DNA of 64,000 bases from Bog-756 sp963813525 (GTDB lineage: Bacteria > Actinomycetota > Acidimicrobiia > Acidimicrobiales > RAAP-2): assembly GCA_963813525.1 (NCBI GenBank), contig CAWEZI010000005.1, positions 62,001 through 126,000 on the forward strand, given 5' to 3'. A program made the translations under genes and the position numbers. Positions 8,102 through 16,690 of this stretch are shown here, piece after piece (the stretch's first letter is position 1; every line of letters starts with the position of its first letter). The notes under the pieces were generated by a model. It was not told the DNA's origin. It saw only the letters and a program-made list of their open reading frames with translations, and made no database searches.

Positions 8102-8917
8102 ATGCCCGAGCCCCGGTCAGCTCCGGTCACCGTCCCCGCTGTCCGCGCCCGTAAGCGGCGCGAAGGCAAGGAGCCCTTGGTGATGATCACCGCCTACGAC
8201 ACCCCGTCAGCCCGGATGGCCGACGACGCCGGAGTGGATCTGATTCTGGTCGGGGACTCGGTGGGCAACAACGTGCTCGGATATGCCGACACCCTGCAGG
8301 TGACCATGGACGACATGGTTCGGCACACCGCCGCCGTGGCCCGGGCCGACCCCAAGGCCCTGATCGTTGCCGACCTGCCCTGGATGAGCTACCACGTCGA
8401 CCAGGCGGACACCGTCCGCAACGGGGCGGCGCTGGTGCGGGCCGGTGCGGCGGCGGTGAAGCTCGAAGGGGGAGCCAATCGGGTCCCCATGATCACCGCC
8501 CTCCTGTCGGCGGAGATCCCGGTCATGGGCCACCTCGGGCTCACCCCGCAGTCGGTCAACGCCATGGGCGGATTCCGTGTCCAGGGCCGTGACGATGCCT
8601 CGGCCCACACCCTGGTGGTCGAGGCCAAGGCCCTGGCCGCCGCCGGGTGCTTCGCCATGGTCATCGAGGGGGTCCCGGCCGGCTTGGGGGCGACCATCAC
8701 GGCGTCGGTCGACGTTCCCACGATCGGGATCGGCGCCGGGGCCGACTGCGACGGCCAGGTGCTGGTCTTCCACGACGTGCTCGGATTCAACCGGACCGCT
8801 CCCAAGTTCGTGAGGCGCTACGCCGACCTGGCCACGGAGGCCACCACCGCCCTGGCCGCCTACGCCGCCGATGTGCGTGCCGGGTCCTTTCCGTCAGAGG
8901 CCGAGGCCTACCACTGA
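8102..8917 (+). CDS. panB: 3-methyl-2-oxobutanoate hydroxymethyltransferase
   Basis: The 271-residue cytosolic enzyme transfers a hydroxymethyl group from methylene-tetrahydrofolate to 2-oxoisovalerate, giving ketopantoate for pantothenate and CoA. Family signatures are present: VMITAYDTPSARMADDAG, the metal-binding VGDSVGN, KLEGG, GHLGLTPQS, VIEGVP and IGIGAG. A GAGGAGGA site precedes ATG 8102; the earlier start at 8069 in the same frame lacks one. No panC or panD is nearby. Confidence 0.95.
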   Translation: MPEPRSAPVTVPAVRARKRREGKEPLVMITAYDTPSARMADDAGVDLILVGDSVGNNVLGYADTLQVTMDDMVRHTAAVARADPKALIVADLPWMSYHVDQADTVRNGAALVRAGAAAVKLEGGANRVPMITALLSAEIPVMGHLGLTPQSVNAMGGFRVQGRDDASAHTLVVEAKALAAAGCFAMVIEGVPAGLGATITASVDVPTIGIGAGADCDGQVLVFHDVLGFNRTAPKFVRRYADLATEATTALAAYAADVRAGSFPSEAEAYH

Positions 8918-9107
8918 GCTGGCCGGCTCCCACTCACCGAGCTGGTCGGCCCAGGCCGACGGGCCCGCCGGGCGCTGTTTCCGCCATCACCATTTGCCAG
9001 TAGTGTGGTCCGGTCGTCAGGACCGCCACGAGCGGCCAGTCGATTTCCGACCTGCCCCAAATCGGGGCTCGGGCCTGGTGCCCGATCCAGAGGGAGGTGA
9101 GCCGCCT

Positions 9108-9446
9108 GTGCGGCCATACGAAGCAATGGTCATATTCGATACCGGTGCCGACGAGGCGGCGGTAAACGGCGTTCTGGACAGGGGCCTCGAGGCCCTCCGG
9201 GCCAAAGGTGGAAACCCGGGCCACGTCGAGCGCTGGGGGAGGCGGACCTTCGCCTACGAGCTCCAGCACAAGCGTGAGGGCTACTACGTGATCATCGAAC
9301 TGACGGCCGAACCCCCGGCCGTCGCCGACATGGAGCGGGTCTTCGTCCTTGCCGACGAGGTCCTCCGCCACAAGGTCGTGCGGATACCTGACAAGGTGGC
9401 AGGGAGGCGGGCTGCGGCCGCCGCCCCGAGCGGAACGGAGAGCTGA
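9108..9446 (+). CDS. rpsF: 30S ribosomal protein S6
   Basis: 112 residues with MRPYEAMVIFDTGADE and GRRTFAYELQHKREGYYVIIEL, the core of S6. S6 binds 16S rRNA in the platform with S18, encoded two genes on. The start is GTG 9108, preceded by AGGGAGGTGA; the longer open frame has no similarity. It is the first gene of rpsF-ssb-rpsR-rplI, the conserved actinobacterial order. The 190 bp before it hold the panB-side hairpin GTCGGC-CCAG-GCCGAC (8945-8960) and probably the operon promoter. Confidence 0.95.
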   Translation: MRPYEAMVIFDTGADEAAVNGVLDRGLEALRAKGGNPGHVERWGRRTFAYELQHKREGYYVIIELTAEPPAVADMERVFVLADEVLRHKVVRIPDKVAGRRAAAAAPSGTES

Positions 9447-9450
9447 ACAG

Positions 9451-9918
9451 ATGGCCAACGGCAATAACGTCACACTGGTCGGCAACATCACCCGTGACCC
9501 CGAATTGCGCTTCACCAACACCGGTCAGGCCACCTCGAGCTTCGGGTTGGCCGTCAACCGCCGGTGGCAGAACCGACAGACCCAGGAGTGGGAAGAGGCC
9601 ACCTCCTTCTTCGACGTGGTTTGTTGGCGGGAGATGGCCGAGAACGCGGCCGAAAGCTTGAGCCGCGGCTCCCGGGTCATCGTGACCGGTCGCCTCGAGC
9701 AGCGCAGTTGGGAGACCCCGGACGGGGACAAGCGGTCCAAGGTCGAAGTGGTGGCCGACGAGATCGGACCGAGCATCAGATGGGCGACCGCCCAGGTGAC
9801 CAAGAACGAACGCCGGAGTCCGGGAGACGGCGGGCCGTCGGCGCCACCGGCCGCCGGCAGTGGCGGGCCGGCTGCCGGCGCTGCTCCAGGATACGGATAC
9901 AGCGAGGAGCCCTTCTAA
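9451..9918 (+). CDS. ssb: Single-stranded DNA-binding protein
   Basis: 155 residues. The OB-fold occupies residues 1-115 (NNVTLVGNITRDPELRFTNTGQ, SFFDVVCWREMAENA, SRVIVTGRLEQRSWE). A Gly/Pro/Ala linker follows, and the protein ends EEPF, the acidic-aromatic tip that recruits replication and repair partners. It sits 4 bp after rpsF. ATG 9451 is the family start. Confidence 0.95.
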   Translation: MANGNNVTLVGNITRDPELRFTNTGQATSSFGLAVNRRWQNRQTQEWEEATSFFDVVCWREMAENAAESLSRGSRVIVTGRLEQRSWETPDGDKRSKVEVVADEIGPSIRWATAQVTKNERRSPGDGGPSAPPAAGSGGPAAGAAPGYGYSEEPF

Positions 9919-9920
9919 CC

Positions 9921-10448
9921 ATGGCACGCAACAACGACCGCGGAGGCTCCACCCGACGCTCTCCCAAGGACAACGGCCGGCGCATCAAGAAGAAGCCGTG
10001 CGCCCTCTGCAAGGACCGGGTCGAGTGGGTCGACTACAAGGACGTCGGCATGCTCCGCAAGTACATGAGCGATCGAGGCAAGATCCGAGCCCGTCGGGTG
10101 TCGGGCAACTGCACCCAGCACCAACGGGACGTGGCCATCGCCATCAAGACGGCGCGGGAGATGGTTCTGCTTCCGTACACCCAGCGCACCACCACGGAGC
10201 GACCCGGTGGTCGCGGTGGCCGCGGTGGTCGCGAGGGCGGCTTCTCCTCGGGACAGGGTGGGCCCGGTGGCCGTCGTCCCCGTGACGACGAGCGGCCTTC
10301 GACCGATGCCGGCCCGTCCGGTTCGTCGGACGCTGACGAGGTGACCCTGGGCGAGGAGTTGGCCGATACCGACCAGGCTGACGGCGACACCCTCACGGTG
10401 GTCGACGAGGTCGAGATCGCACCCGGCGCCGAGGGCGAAGAGGTCTGA
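9921..10448 (+). CDS. rpsR: 30S ribosomal protein S18 with a long C-terminal extension
   Basis: The S18 core is residues 1 to about 85: RRIKKKPCALCKDRVEWVDYKDVGMLRKYMSDRGKIRARRVSGNC. CxxC and the later Cys mark the zinc-type (C+) form. Ordinary S18 ends about there, at 75-90 residues. This protein continues to 175 with a Gly/Arg segment (GGRGGRGGREGG, about 95-107) and then a strongly acidic tail ending GAEGEEV. The ATG lies 2 bp after the ssb stop. The extension is in the same open frame with no stop or frameshift signature, so it is probably translated. Confidence 0.93.
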   Translation: MARNNDRGGSTRRSPKDNGRRIKKKPCALCKDRVEWVDYKDVGMLRKYMSDRGKIRARRVSGNCTQHQRDVAIAIKTAREMVLLPYTQRTTTERPGGRGGRGGREGGFSSGQGGPGGRRPRDDERPSTDAGPSGSSDADEVTLGEELADTDQADGDTLTVVDEVEIAPGAEGEEV

Positions 10449-10465
10449 CATGCGAAGAGGTCTGA
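10435..10465 (+). repeat. Duplicated rpsR stop / rplI ribosome site
   Basis: GCGAAGAGGTCTGA occurs at 10435-10448, where it ends rpsR, and again at 10452-10465, 1 nt before the rplI ATG, where AGAGG can serve as the ribosome site. A 17-bp tandem duplication explains both. Confidence 0.8.
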
Positions 10466-10466
10466 A

Positions 10467-10913
10467 ATGAAGGTGCTCCTGCGTCGTGATATCGCCGGTG
10501 TGGGCAAACGGGGTGACATCATCGACGTAGCCGGCGGGTTCGCCCGCAACCATCTGCTGCCTGCTCGCATGGCGATCCCGGCCTCGCCGGGGGTGGAGAG
10601 CCAGGCGGCAGCCATGAGACGGTCGAGGGACCTCCGGGACGCGCGGGACCATGAATCGTCCGAGACTGTGGCCCGTGCCCTGGTGGGAACCACGATCTCG
10701 ATCCCGGCCCGCGCCAAGGGCGATCGCCTGTTCGGATCGGTGTCGGCTGCCGATATCGTCCGCCGGGTGGAGGAACAGACCGGTGCGGTCATCGATCGCA
10801 GGGACCTGGTTCTCGAGGAGCCCATCAAGGCCGTGGGTGAGCACAGCGTGCGGGTCGAGCTGGTCGGGGGCGTGGTCTTCGAGCTGACAGTGGACGTGGT
10901 GGCCGAAGGCTGA
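10467..10913 (+). CDS. rplI: 50S ribosomal protein L9
   Basis: 148 residues with the classic L9 N-terminal domain MKVLLRRDIAGVGKRGDIIDVAGGFARNHLLP, a long connecting helix (residues 40-75), and the C-terminal domain with LFGSVSAADIV. It binds 23S rRNA domain V near the L1 stalk base and restrains frameshifting. It is the last gene of the rpsF operon; its ribosome site is in a short duplication. Confidence 0.96.
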   Translation: MKVLLRRDIAGVGKRGDIIDVAGGFARNHLLPARMAIPASPGVESQAAAMRRSRDLRDARDHESSETVARALVGTTISIPARAKGDRLFGSVSAADIVRRVEEQTGAVIDRRDLVLEEPIKAVGEHSVRVELVGGVVFELTVDVVAEG

Positions 10914-11039
10914 CCGGGCCGGGGGTCGCCGGGGCCTATCCGCCGGTGAGGCGGCTCGACGCCCCCGCCATCCACCGATGTGTCGCACCCTCCGGGGATG
11001 ATGACGACATGCCGCCGGGTGTCCGCAGCCACAGCCGTG

Positions 11040-11059
11040 TTGTCCACCACTCGTCCACA
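11040..11059 (+). promoter_or_regulatory. Two DnaA-box-like 9-mers upstream of dnaB
   Basis: TTGTCCACC (11040-11048) and TCGTCCACA (11051-11059) each match the high-GC actinobacterial DnaA box TTGTCCACA at 8 of 9 positions. They are in the same orientation, 11 bp apart, in the 218-bp gap between rplI and dnaB. A chance pair is possible. Confidence 0.4.
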
Positions 11060-11131
11060 TGGCTGCGTGGCTATTTCCTCAAGAAGAAGCCCTTACGTTC
11101 CACAGGCCTCGTCGGCGAGGGTTGAGGGACC

Positions 11132-12520
11132 ATGGTTCAAGCACTCGACGAGACCCAACCACGGCACGTTCTGGCCCCCCGGGGGGTCACCAGCTCCTCG
11201 TCGGGCCGCATCCCTCCCCATAATCTCGAGGCGGAGGAGTCCCTGCTCGGGGCCATGCTCCTGTCCCGCGACGCCATCGCCACCGCCATGGAGGTCTGCA
11301 AACCGGAAGACTTCTACAAGTCGTCCCACGGTCACATCTTTTCGGCCGTTACGTCACTGTTCAGTCAAGGAGAGCCCGCCGACTGGGTAACGGTCACCGA
11401 GGAGCTCCGACGTCGAGGTCTGCTCGAAAGCATCGGCGATCCATCGGTCTTTGTCTCGCTCCAGGCCAACACCCCCTCCATCGGCAACGCCGAGTACTAC
11501 GCCCGGATCATCGAGGAGCTGGCACTGTTGCGCCGGCTGGTTTCGGTGGCGGCGGAGATCACCGAGCTGGGCTACAGCCTGCCCGAGGACGTCTCCGACG
11601 TTCTCGATCGGGCCGAAAGCCTGGTGTTCGAAGTGTCACAGCGCCGCGTGGTGGACTCGATGACCCCATTGCGGGACCTCTTGGGCCAGAGCCTCGATCA
11701 CCTCGAACATCTCTTCACCCGGGGCGAGTCGATCACCGGCCTGGCCACCGGTTATGCGGACCTCGACGAGCAGCTGGCCGGACTCCAGCCCTCGAACTTG
11801 ATCGTGGTCGGCGCCCGTCCGGCCATGGGCAAGACCAGTTTCGCCCTGGGCATGGTGGCCCATGCCGGCATCAAGCTCAATCAACCGGTACTTCTCTTCT
11901 CCTTGGAGATGAGCCATCTCGAGCTGACCCAACGCCTGCTCTGCTCGGAGGCCCGTGTCGACGCCAACCGGATGCGGACCGGCCGGCTGCTCGAGACGGA
12001 CTGGACGAAGATCGGCAACGCCATCAGCAGGATGAGTGACGCCCCCATCTTCATCGACGACAACCCCAACCTCACGGTGATGGACATCCGGGCTCGGGCC
12101 CGGCGGCTCAAGAGCCGCAGTGGTTTGGGGCTGGTGGTGGTGGACTACCTCCAGCTGATGACCGGCAGGCACGGTGCGGAGAACCGGCAGGTCGAAGTGT
12201 CCGAGATCAGCCGTGGTCTCAAGATCCTGGCCCGCGAGCTCGAAGTGCCGGTGGTGGCGCTGTCCCAGCTCTCCCGCAATCTGGAGATGCGCCAGGACAA
12301 GCGCCCCATGCTCGCCGACCTGAGGGAGTCGGGCTCCATCGAGCAGGACTCCGACGTCGTTCTGTTCATCTATCGGGACGAGATCTACAACCCCGAGTCG
12401 AGTGAGAGCCAGGGCACGGCGGAGGTCATCGTGGCCAAGCACCGCAACGGGCCCACCGGCATCACCCGGTTGGCGTTCATCGGGCACCACGCCCGCTTCG
12501 ACAACATGGCTCGGGTCTGA
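11132..12520 (+). CDS. dnaB: Replicative DNA helicase DnaB
   Basis: 462 residues, the usual length, without an intein, which mycobacterial homologues often carry. The N-terminal primase-interacting domain (IPPHNLEAEESLLGAMLLS) is followed by a linker and a RecA-like ATPase with Walker A GARPAMGKTS near residue 230, Walker B VVVDYLQLM, and the late motif LRESGSIEQDSDVV. The hexamer unwinds DNA ahead of the fork. It follows rpsF-ssb-rpsR-rplI as in many actinobacteria but is separated by 218 bp with possible DnaA boxes. Confidence 0.96.
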   Translation: MVQALDETQPRHVLAPRGVTSSSSGRIPPHNLEAEESLLGAMLLSRDAIATAMEVCKPEDFYKSSHGHIFSAVTSLFSQGEPADWVTVTEELRRRGLLESIGDPSVFVSLQANTPSIGNAEYYARIIEELALLRRLVSVAAEITELGYSLPEDVSDVLDRAESLVFEVSQRRVVDSMTPLRDLLGQSLDHLEHLFTRGESITGLATGYADLDEQLAGLQPSNLIVVGARPAMGKTSFALGMVAHAGIKLNQPVLLFSLEMSHLELTQRLLCSEARVDANRMRTGRLLETDWTKIGNAISRMSDAPIFIDDNPNLTVMDIRARARRLKSRSGLGLVVVDYLQLMTGRHGAENRQVEVSEISRGLKILARELEVPVVALSQLSRNLEMRQDKRPMLADLRESGSIEQDSDVVLFIYRDEIYNPESSESQGTAEVIVAKHRNGPTGITRLAFIGHHARFDNMARV

Positions 12521-12628
12521 TCCGGTCGGCACCGGCCGGTCTGACTCTCACCCCGACCCCTGTAGACGTGGGTTCCCCCGCCGTGCCAGTGGGTACCGTC
12601 GCTCACCGGCACGGGCGATGATGGAACG

Positions 12629-13099
12629 GTGACCGACTTTGTGCTCCCTCGCGTACCGGCTTCGGCCGGGGCTCTGATCGGCGACGGTTCGGGCAGGGTT
12701 CTCATCCTCAAACCCACCTACAAGTCGGGATGGACGATTCCCGGCGGTCAGATCGAGGCCGACGGCGAATCGCCGTGGGACGCATGTCGGCGTGAGGTCA
12801 GCGAGGAGACCGGGCTCGAGGTGACCTCGGGCCGGTTGGTGTGCGTGGATTTTCTCCGTCCGCGACCGGGGAAGCCCGGAGGCCTCCGCTTCGTCTTCGA
12901 CTGCGGCCTGCTCGGGGAAGGAGCAACGGGAACCATCAGGGTGGACGGCGAGGAGATAAGCGAATACCGCTGGGTCTCGCCGGTCGAGGCCGGGGAGCTT
13001 CTGAGCGGCCCGGTCGGCCGCCGGGTGACGGCGGTGCTGGATTCGGGAGGTGCTGTCTATCTCGAGAACGGCAGGCCGGTTGCTTCCGTGACCATGTGA
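12629..13099 (+). CDS. Nudix hydrolase
   Basis: 156 residues carrying a Nudix box: GGQIEADGESPWDACRREV followed by SEETGL at about residues 34-58, which holds the metal-binding REVSEE. The family cleaves nucleoside diphosphates linked to another moiety; the substrate cannot be read from sequence. The GTG start at 12629 is the only one consistent with the domain. Its last 43 bp overlap the end of the LysR gene on the other strand. Confidence 0.87.
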   Translation: MTDFVLPRVPASAGALIGDGSGRVLILKPTYKSGWTIPGGQIEADGESPWDACRREVSEETGLEVTSGRLVCVDFLRPRPGKPGGLRFVFDCGLLGEGATGTIRVDGEEISEYRWVSPVEAGELLSGPVGRRVTAVLDSGGAVYLENGRPVASVTM

Positions 13100-13974
13100 T
13101 CGGCCAACGCCGAGATGACCCGCCCGAGTTGTTCCCATGACTGATCGGCGGACCGGATGCAGGCCAACCATGGTTCGACCGGGGCCACCTGGGCCACAGG
13201 GTGGACCTCCGCCACCGAACCTGTCCGCAAGGCCTCTGTGCAGACGAAGGCCGGGAGCAGGCTGATGCCCATACCGCGGGCTACGGCGGCGACGACGGCT
13301 CGCAGATCGGGAGCGACCAGGCGAAGGTCACCGGCGAAGGGACGTCCGAGGGAGGCCAGCCAGAACCGTCGGGTGAGGGGCAGCTCGGCGCTGTAGGCCA
13401 CCCAGGGTCGGCCGACGAGCCACCTCCCCAGTTGGTCGAGGGAGGGAAAGGGAGTATCGGGAACCCGTTGGGGATCGGCGACCAGCACGAAATGTCTGTT
13501 TCCGAGTGGTGTCGATGTCACCGATCGCCGGGGGGGCGCGGCACTGGTGATGGCCAGGTCGATCTCCCCGCCTTCGAGTGCCTCGAGGAGTTCGTGGTCG
13601 GGCCCGAATCGGGCGAGCAAGGCGGGCGAGCCCGGCGTCACCGTGGGGAGAACGGCGTAGGAGAAGAATTCGGCCGACGACCCCAGCCGGACGGAGGAGG
13701 AACGTGGGTCGACCGTCCCGGCGTCGATGCCGGCGAGGACGTGTTCGAGACGGTCGAGCGAATCAGCCACCTGCGCGTGCAACTCTCGCCCCCGGGGTGT
13801 GGGTTCGACACCCTGGGGTGTCCGCACGAAGAGGGGGAGACCCACCCGTCTCTCGAGCGCGGCCAGCTGTTGACTGGCCGCCGGTTGTGAGAGGTTCCGT
13901 TCAGCGGCCCCTCCGCTGACCGATCCACGGCGGTAGACAGCCACGAAGGTCCGGAGCCATTCCGCCGCTGCCAT
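13057..13974 (-). CDS. LysR-family transcriptional regulator
   Basis: 305 residues. An N-terminal winged helix (WLRTFVAVYRRGSVSGGAAERNLSQPAASQQLAALERRVG, given here only as boundaries 5-45) is followed by the coiled linker helix and a periplasmic-binding-like effector domain. LysR regulators usually control the divergent neighbour, here the methyltransferase 70 bp away. That gap contains TATATGAGTTATGAGTAG with a TATGAG/TTATGAG repeat. The effector is unknown. Confidence 0.88.
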   Translation of the reverse strand: MAAAEWLRTFVAVYRRGSVSGGAAERNLSQPAASQQLAALERRVGLPLFVRTPQGVEPTPRGRELHAQVADSLDRLEHVLAGIDAGTVDPRSSSVRLGSSAEFFSYAVLPTVTPGSPALLARFGPDHELLEALEGGEIDLAITSAAPPRRSVTSTPLGNRHFVLVADPQRVPDTPFPSLDQLGRWLVGRPWVAYSAELPLTRRFWLASLGRPFAGDLRLVAPDLRAVVAAVARGMGISLLPAFVCTEALRTGSVAEVHPVAQVAPVEPWLACIRSADQSWEQLGRVISALADHMVTEATGLPFSR

Positions 13975-14044
13975 TCGTCAAGCTTATATGAGTTATGAGT
14001 AGATTCTGTTTGCCAATAGGTGTCTGTGAGCGCATGCTGGTCCG

Positions 14045-14848
14045 ATGAGCACTGTTCCCTACACCCACGGTCACCACCAAAGCGTGCTGCGGTCGCACCG
14101 GTGGCGGACGGCAGCCAACTCCGCCGCCTATCTTCTCCCGCGGTTGCGGCCCGGGATGGCCCTCCTCGATGTCGGCTGCGGACCGGGCACCATCACCTGC
14201 GATCTGGCCCGTGAGGTTGCCCCTGGTCGGGTGGTGGGTATCGACAGCTCCGCCCAGGTCATCGACGAAGCCCGCTCGGCGGCAATCGCCGGCGGGTCGC
14301 CGCCGGTCGAGTTCGAAGTGGGCGACCTGTTCGACCTGGCCTACGAGGACGACACTTTCGATGTCGTCCATGCCCACCAGGTGCTCCAACACGTCGGTGA
14401 CCCGCTGGCTGCGCTCAAGCACATGCGACGCGTCTGCCGACCGGGTGGTCTCGTGGCTGTGCGCGACAGTGACTACCCGGCCATGCGTTACTACCCCGAC
14501 GATACCGACCTGGCCCGTGCCTTCGCCGCCTACGGCGCAGTGGCCCGCGCCAACGGAGCCCACTGGGATGCGGGACGCCGGCTGCTGGCCTGGGCCAACC
14601 GTGCCGGATTCACCGAGGTGGTCCCCTCGGCGTCGACCTGGTGCTTTGCCACCCCCGAGGACAGGGCGTGGTGGGGAGACCTCTGGGCGGAGCGGTTCAC
14701 CCGATCGTTGCTGGCCGAACTGTTGACGGCCTACGACATCGCCACCCCCGAGGACTTGGCCGCTTTCGGCGCGGCCTGGCGACGGTGGGCCGAGTCGCCC
14801 GACGGCTGGTTCGCCGTGCTGCACGGCGAGGTGCTGTGCACGGTGTGA
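14045..14848 (+). CDS. Class I SAM-dependent methyltransferase
   Basis: 267 residues. SAM-binding motif I is LLDVGCGPGTITCDLA (residues 40-55), the acidic end of beta-2 is VVGIDSS, and later motifs are DTFDVVHAHQVLQHV and RVCRPGGLVAVRD. This is the UbiE/MenG-like small-molecule type, but the substrate is unknown. It is divergent from the LysR gene, its likely regulator. A short hairpin, GGTGTG-AGC-CACACC (14841-14855), overlaps the stop codon. Confidence 0.85.
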   Translation: MSTVPYTHGHHQSVLRSHRWRTAANSAAYLLPRLRPGMALLDVGCGPGTITCDLAREVAPGRVVGIDSSAQVIDEARSAAIAGGSPPVEFEVGDLFDLAYEDDTFDVVHAHQVLQHVGDPLAALKHMRRVCRPGGLVAVRDSDYPAMRYYPDDTDLARAFAAYGAVARANGAHWDAGRRLLAWANRAGFTEVVPSASTWCFATPEDRAWWGDLWAERFTRSLLAELLTAYDIATPEDLAAFGAAWRRWAESPDGWFAVLHGEVLCTV

Positions 14849-14996
14849 GCCACACCGGGCCCGGTCACTATCGGGTGTACGCGGTAAAACGGCCAAATTT
14901 GTAAACAACACAGGCCGAGTGCAGGTCGGTGGCCGAGGGGGTGGCCGTTGAGCCTCATCGACCGCCCGAACGAACCTCAGGAGTTCGTCAGACGGT

Positions 14997-15809
14997 TCAT
15001 CCGGCCTGCGGACCGCCGGTCGGGGTGCCCAATCGGTCGCGAAAGAGATCGAGGACCTGGTCGAGGGCGACCCGGGTGGGTGTACCGGGGCGGTCGTCGA
15101 GGTCCTCGGTCAGGACCGAATGGGCCCCTTTTCGATGGCCGTGAGGATTGTCGGGCGTCGAGTCGATCTCCACGGCCACGAAGGCGTCGCCGAGGAGCTC
15201 GCGCAGGTGGGCGAAGCGTTCGGGAGGGCTCATCTTGTCGCCGCTGAAACGGAGCCCGAGCACACACGTGCCGGCCGCCGCCCGTTCCTGCACCCGGGCC
15301 AGGTCGGTCGGTGACAGGCCAACGTCTCGTCGGAGGGCCTTGGTCACCGGGAAGGGGAGCGAAGGTTGACTCAGGACCGGAGCCACCACCACGTCGTCCA
15401 CCATCATGGCCAGAGCGAACCCTCCGGTGAAGCACATGCCCACTGCTCCGACACCGGGGCCGCCGCAGCGGGCGTGCTCGTCCCGGGCCAGGCCCCGCAA
15501 CCAGGCGATGATCGGACTGGTCTTCCCTTGGGCCATGAGGGTGAACTCGCGGCTGATGCACGCCCGGGCCAGTGAGGACATGGTGTACCCGACGGTGGGA
15601 GAGCGGCCGTCGTCGCCGAACAGATGGGGGGTCACTGCCGTGAATCCGGCCCCGGCCACCAGACGGGCGAAACCGGCCACCATCGGGGTTATGCCGGGCA
15701 TCTCGCTCATGACGATGACCGCCGGACCCGATCCGAGTCGGTAGACCGGTCGGGTCTTGTCCTCAAAGGTGTACGTGACCCGGTCGAAGTCGGCCAGCGG
15801 GTTGGTCAT
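14997..15809 (-). CDS. Dienelactone hydrolase-family protein
   Basis: 270 residues of the alpha/beta-hydrolase dienelactone hydrolase type. The nucleophile is Cys in VGMCFTGG, and the acid and base are in SGDKMSPPER and KGAHSVL. This Cys-Asp-His triad distinguishes the family from serine esterases. MSEMPGI near the N-terminus corresponds to the oxyanion-hole segment. ATG 15809 is preferred to 15836 because similarity begins at NPLADFDRVTY; neither has a good ribosome site. The natural substrate is not evident. Confidence 0.82.
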   Translation of the reverse strand: MTNPLADFDRVTYTFEDKTRPVYRLGSGPAVIVMSEMPGITPMVAGFARLVAGAGFTAVTPHLFGDDGRSPTVGYTMSSLARACISREFTLMAQGKTSPIIAWLRGLARDEHARCGGPGVGAVGMCFTGGFALAMMVDDVVVAPVLSQPSLPFPVTKALRRDVGLSPTDLARVQERAAAGTCVLGLRFSGDKMSPPERFAHLRELLGDAFVAVEIDSTPDNPHGHRKGAHSVLTEDLDDRPGTPTRVALDQVLDLFRDRLGTPTGGPQAG

Positions 15810-15869
15810 GGGGTGAACGCTAATCGGAGCGCCCATGGCGGGCCGGTGGCGGCCCGGCGGCTGTCGGCC

Positions 15870-16685
15870 TCAGACCGGCTCCAACCTGACCACCACCGGG
15901 CGGTGGTCGGAGCCGGCAAAGTCGCCGACGTAAGCGTCGAGCACCCGCACCGCCGGAGTAACCAGCACATGATCGAGTTGGCTGTGGGGGCGGTGGGCCG
16001 GCCAGGTCCTGGCCCGCAGGGCACGCCGCCATCCTCGGAAGTACGAGCTCACCGGCGGGCCCCACAGGTTCATGTCGCCGGCCAGCACGGCTGCTGACGA
16101 CGGCGGAGGCAATTGCCGGCTCAGGCGACGGTACTGGGCGTGCGAGCCGTGGGTGATGTGTGACATGTGGGTTCCGAACACGGCCATCGAGACGCCGCCC
16201 ACGTCGATGTCGCAGTGAATGACAGCCCGACGGGCGGCATCGCGCCGGAGCTTGCCCAGGTCGATGACGGTGGGGTTGGAGAAGGCCATTCTCGACAGGA
16301 GACCCAGACCCCAGGAGCCGTGGGTGAAGGCACGATCGGCCGGCCCGGCCCGCATCCCCCAGTGCTCGTCGTCGAGGCGGAACGACTTGCGCACCGGACT
16401 GGCCAAGGGTCCCCAGCGATCTGCTGCGGTGGGAAGGGGATCGAAGAGTCGCCCGCGGGCCAGAGGCACCTCGGCCACGATGTCGTAGCCCAGCTCGGCG
16501 GCCACTCGTTGGACCGTGCTCGGTCGCCCACCACCCGGCGACCACGACTCCTGGATGACCATGACATCAGCCTCGAGGTGGGCACAGGCGGCCACCGGGT
16601 CGAAGGGCCGTCCCCAGCCGTCAATGCCCATGTGGATGTTGAAGGTGGCCAGCGTCAAGGACGACGCCGACGGTCCGACGGCCAT
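15870..16685 (-). CDS. Endonuclease/exonuclease/phosphatase (EEP) family protein
   Basis: 271 residues with all the EEP landmarks: TFNIHMG, VIQES (catalytic Glu), GTHMSH, GDMNLWG (metal/phosphate site), SQLDHVLV and the final SDHRPV. The fold covers Mg-dependent nucleases, phosphoinositide phosphatases and sphingomyelinases; no signal peptide is visible, so an intracellular phosphodiesterase is most likely. ATG 16685 lies 5 bp after the CoA-transferase stop, indicating co-transcription. Confidence 0.82.
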   Translation of the reverse strand: MAVGPSASSLTLATFNIHMGIDGWGRPFDPVAACAHLEADVMVIQESWSPGGGRPSTVQRVAAELGYDIVAEVPLARGRLFDPLPTAADRWGPLASPVRKSFRLDDEHWGMRAGPADRAFTHGSWGLGLLSRMAFSNPTVIDLGKLRRDAARRAVIHCDIDVGGVSMAVFGTHMSHITHGSHAQYRRLSRQLPPPSSAAVLAGDMNLWGPPVSSYFRGWRRALRARTWPAHRPHSQLDHVLVTPAVRVLDAYVGDFAGSDHRPVVVRLEPV

Positions 16686-16690
16686 CCCGG

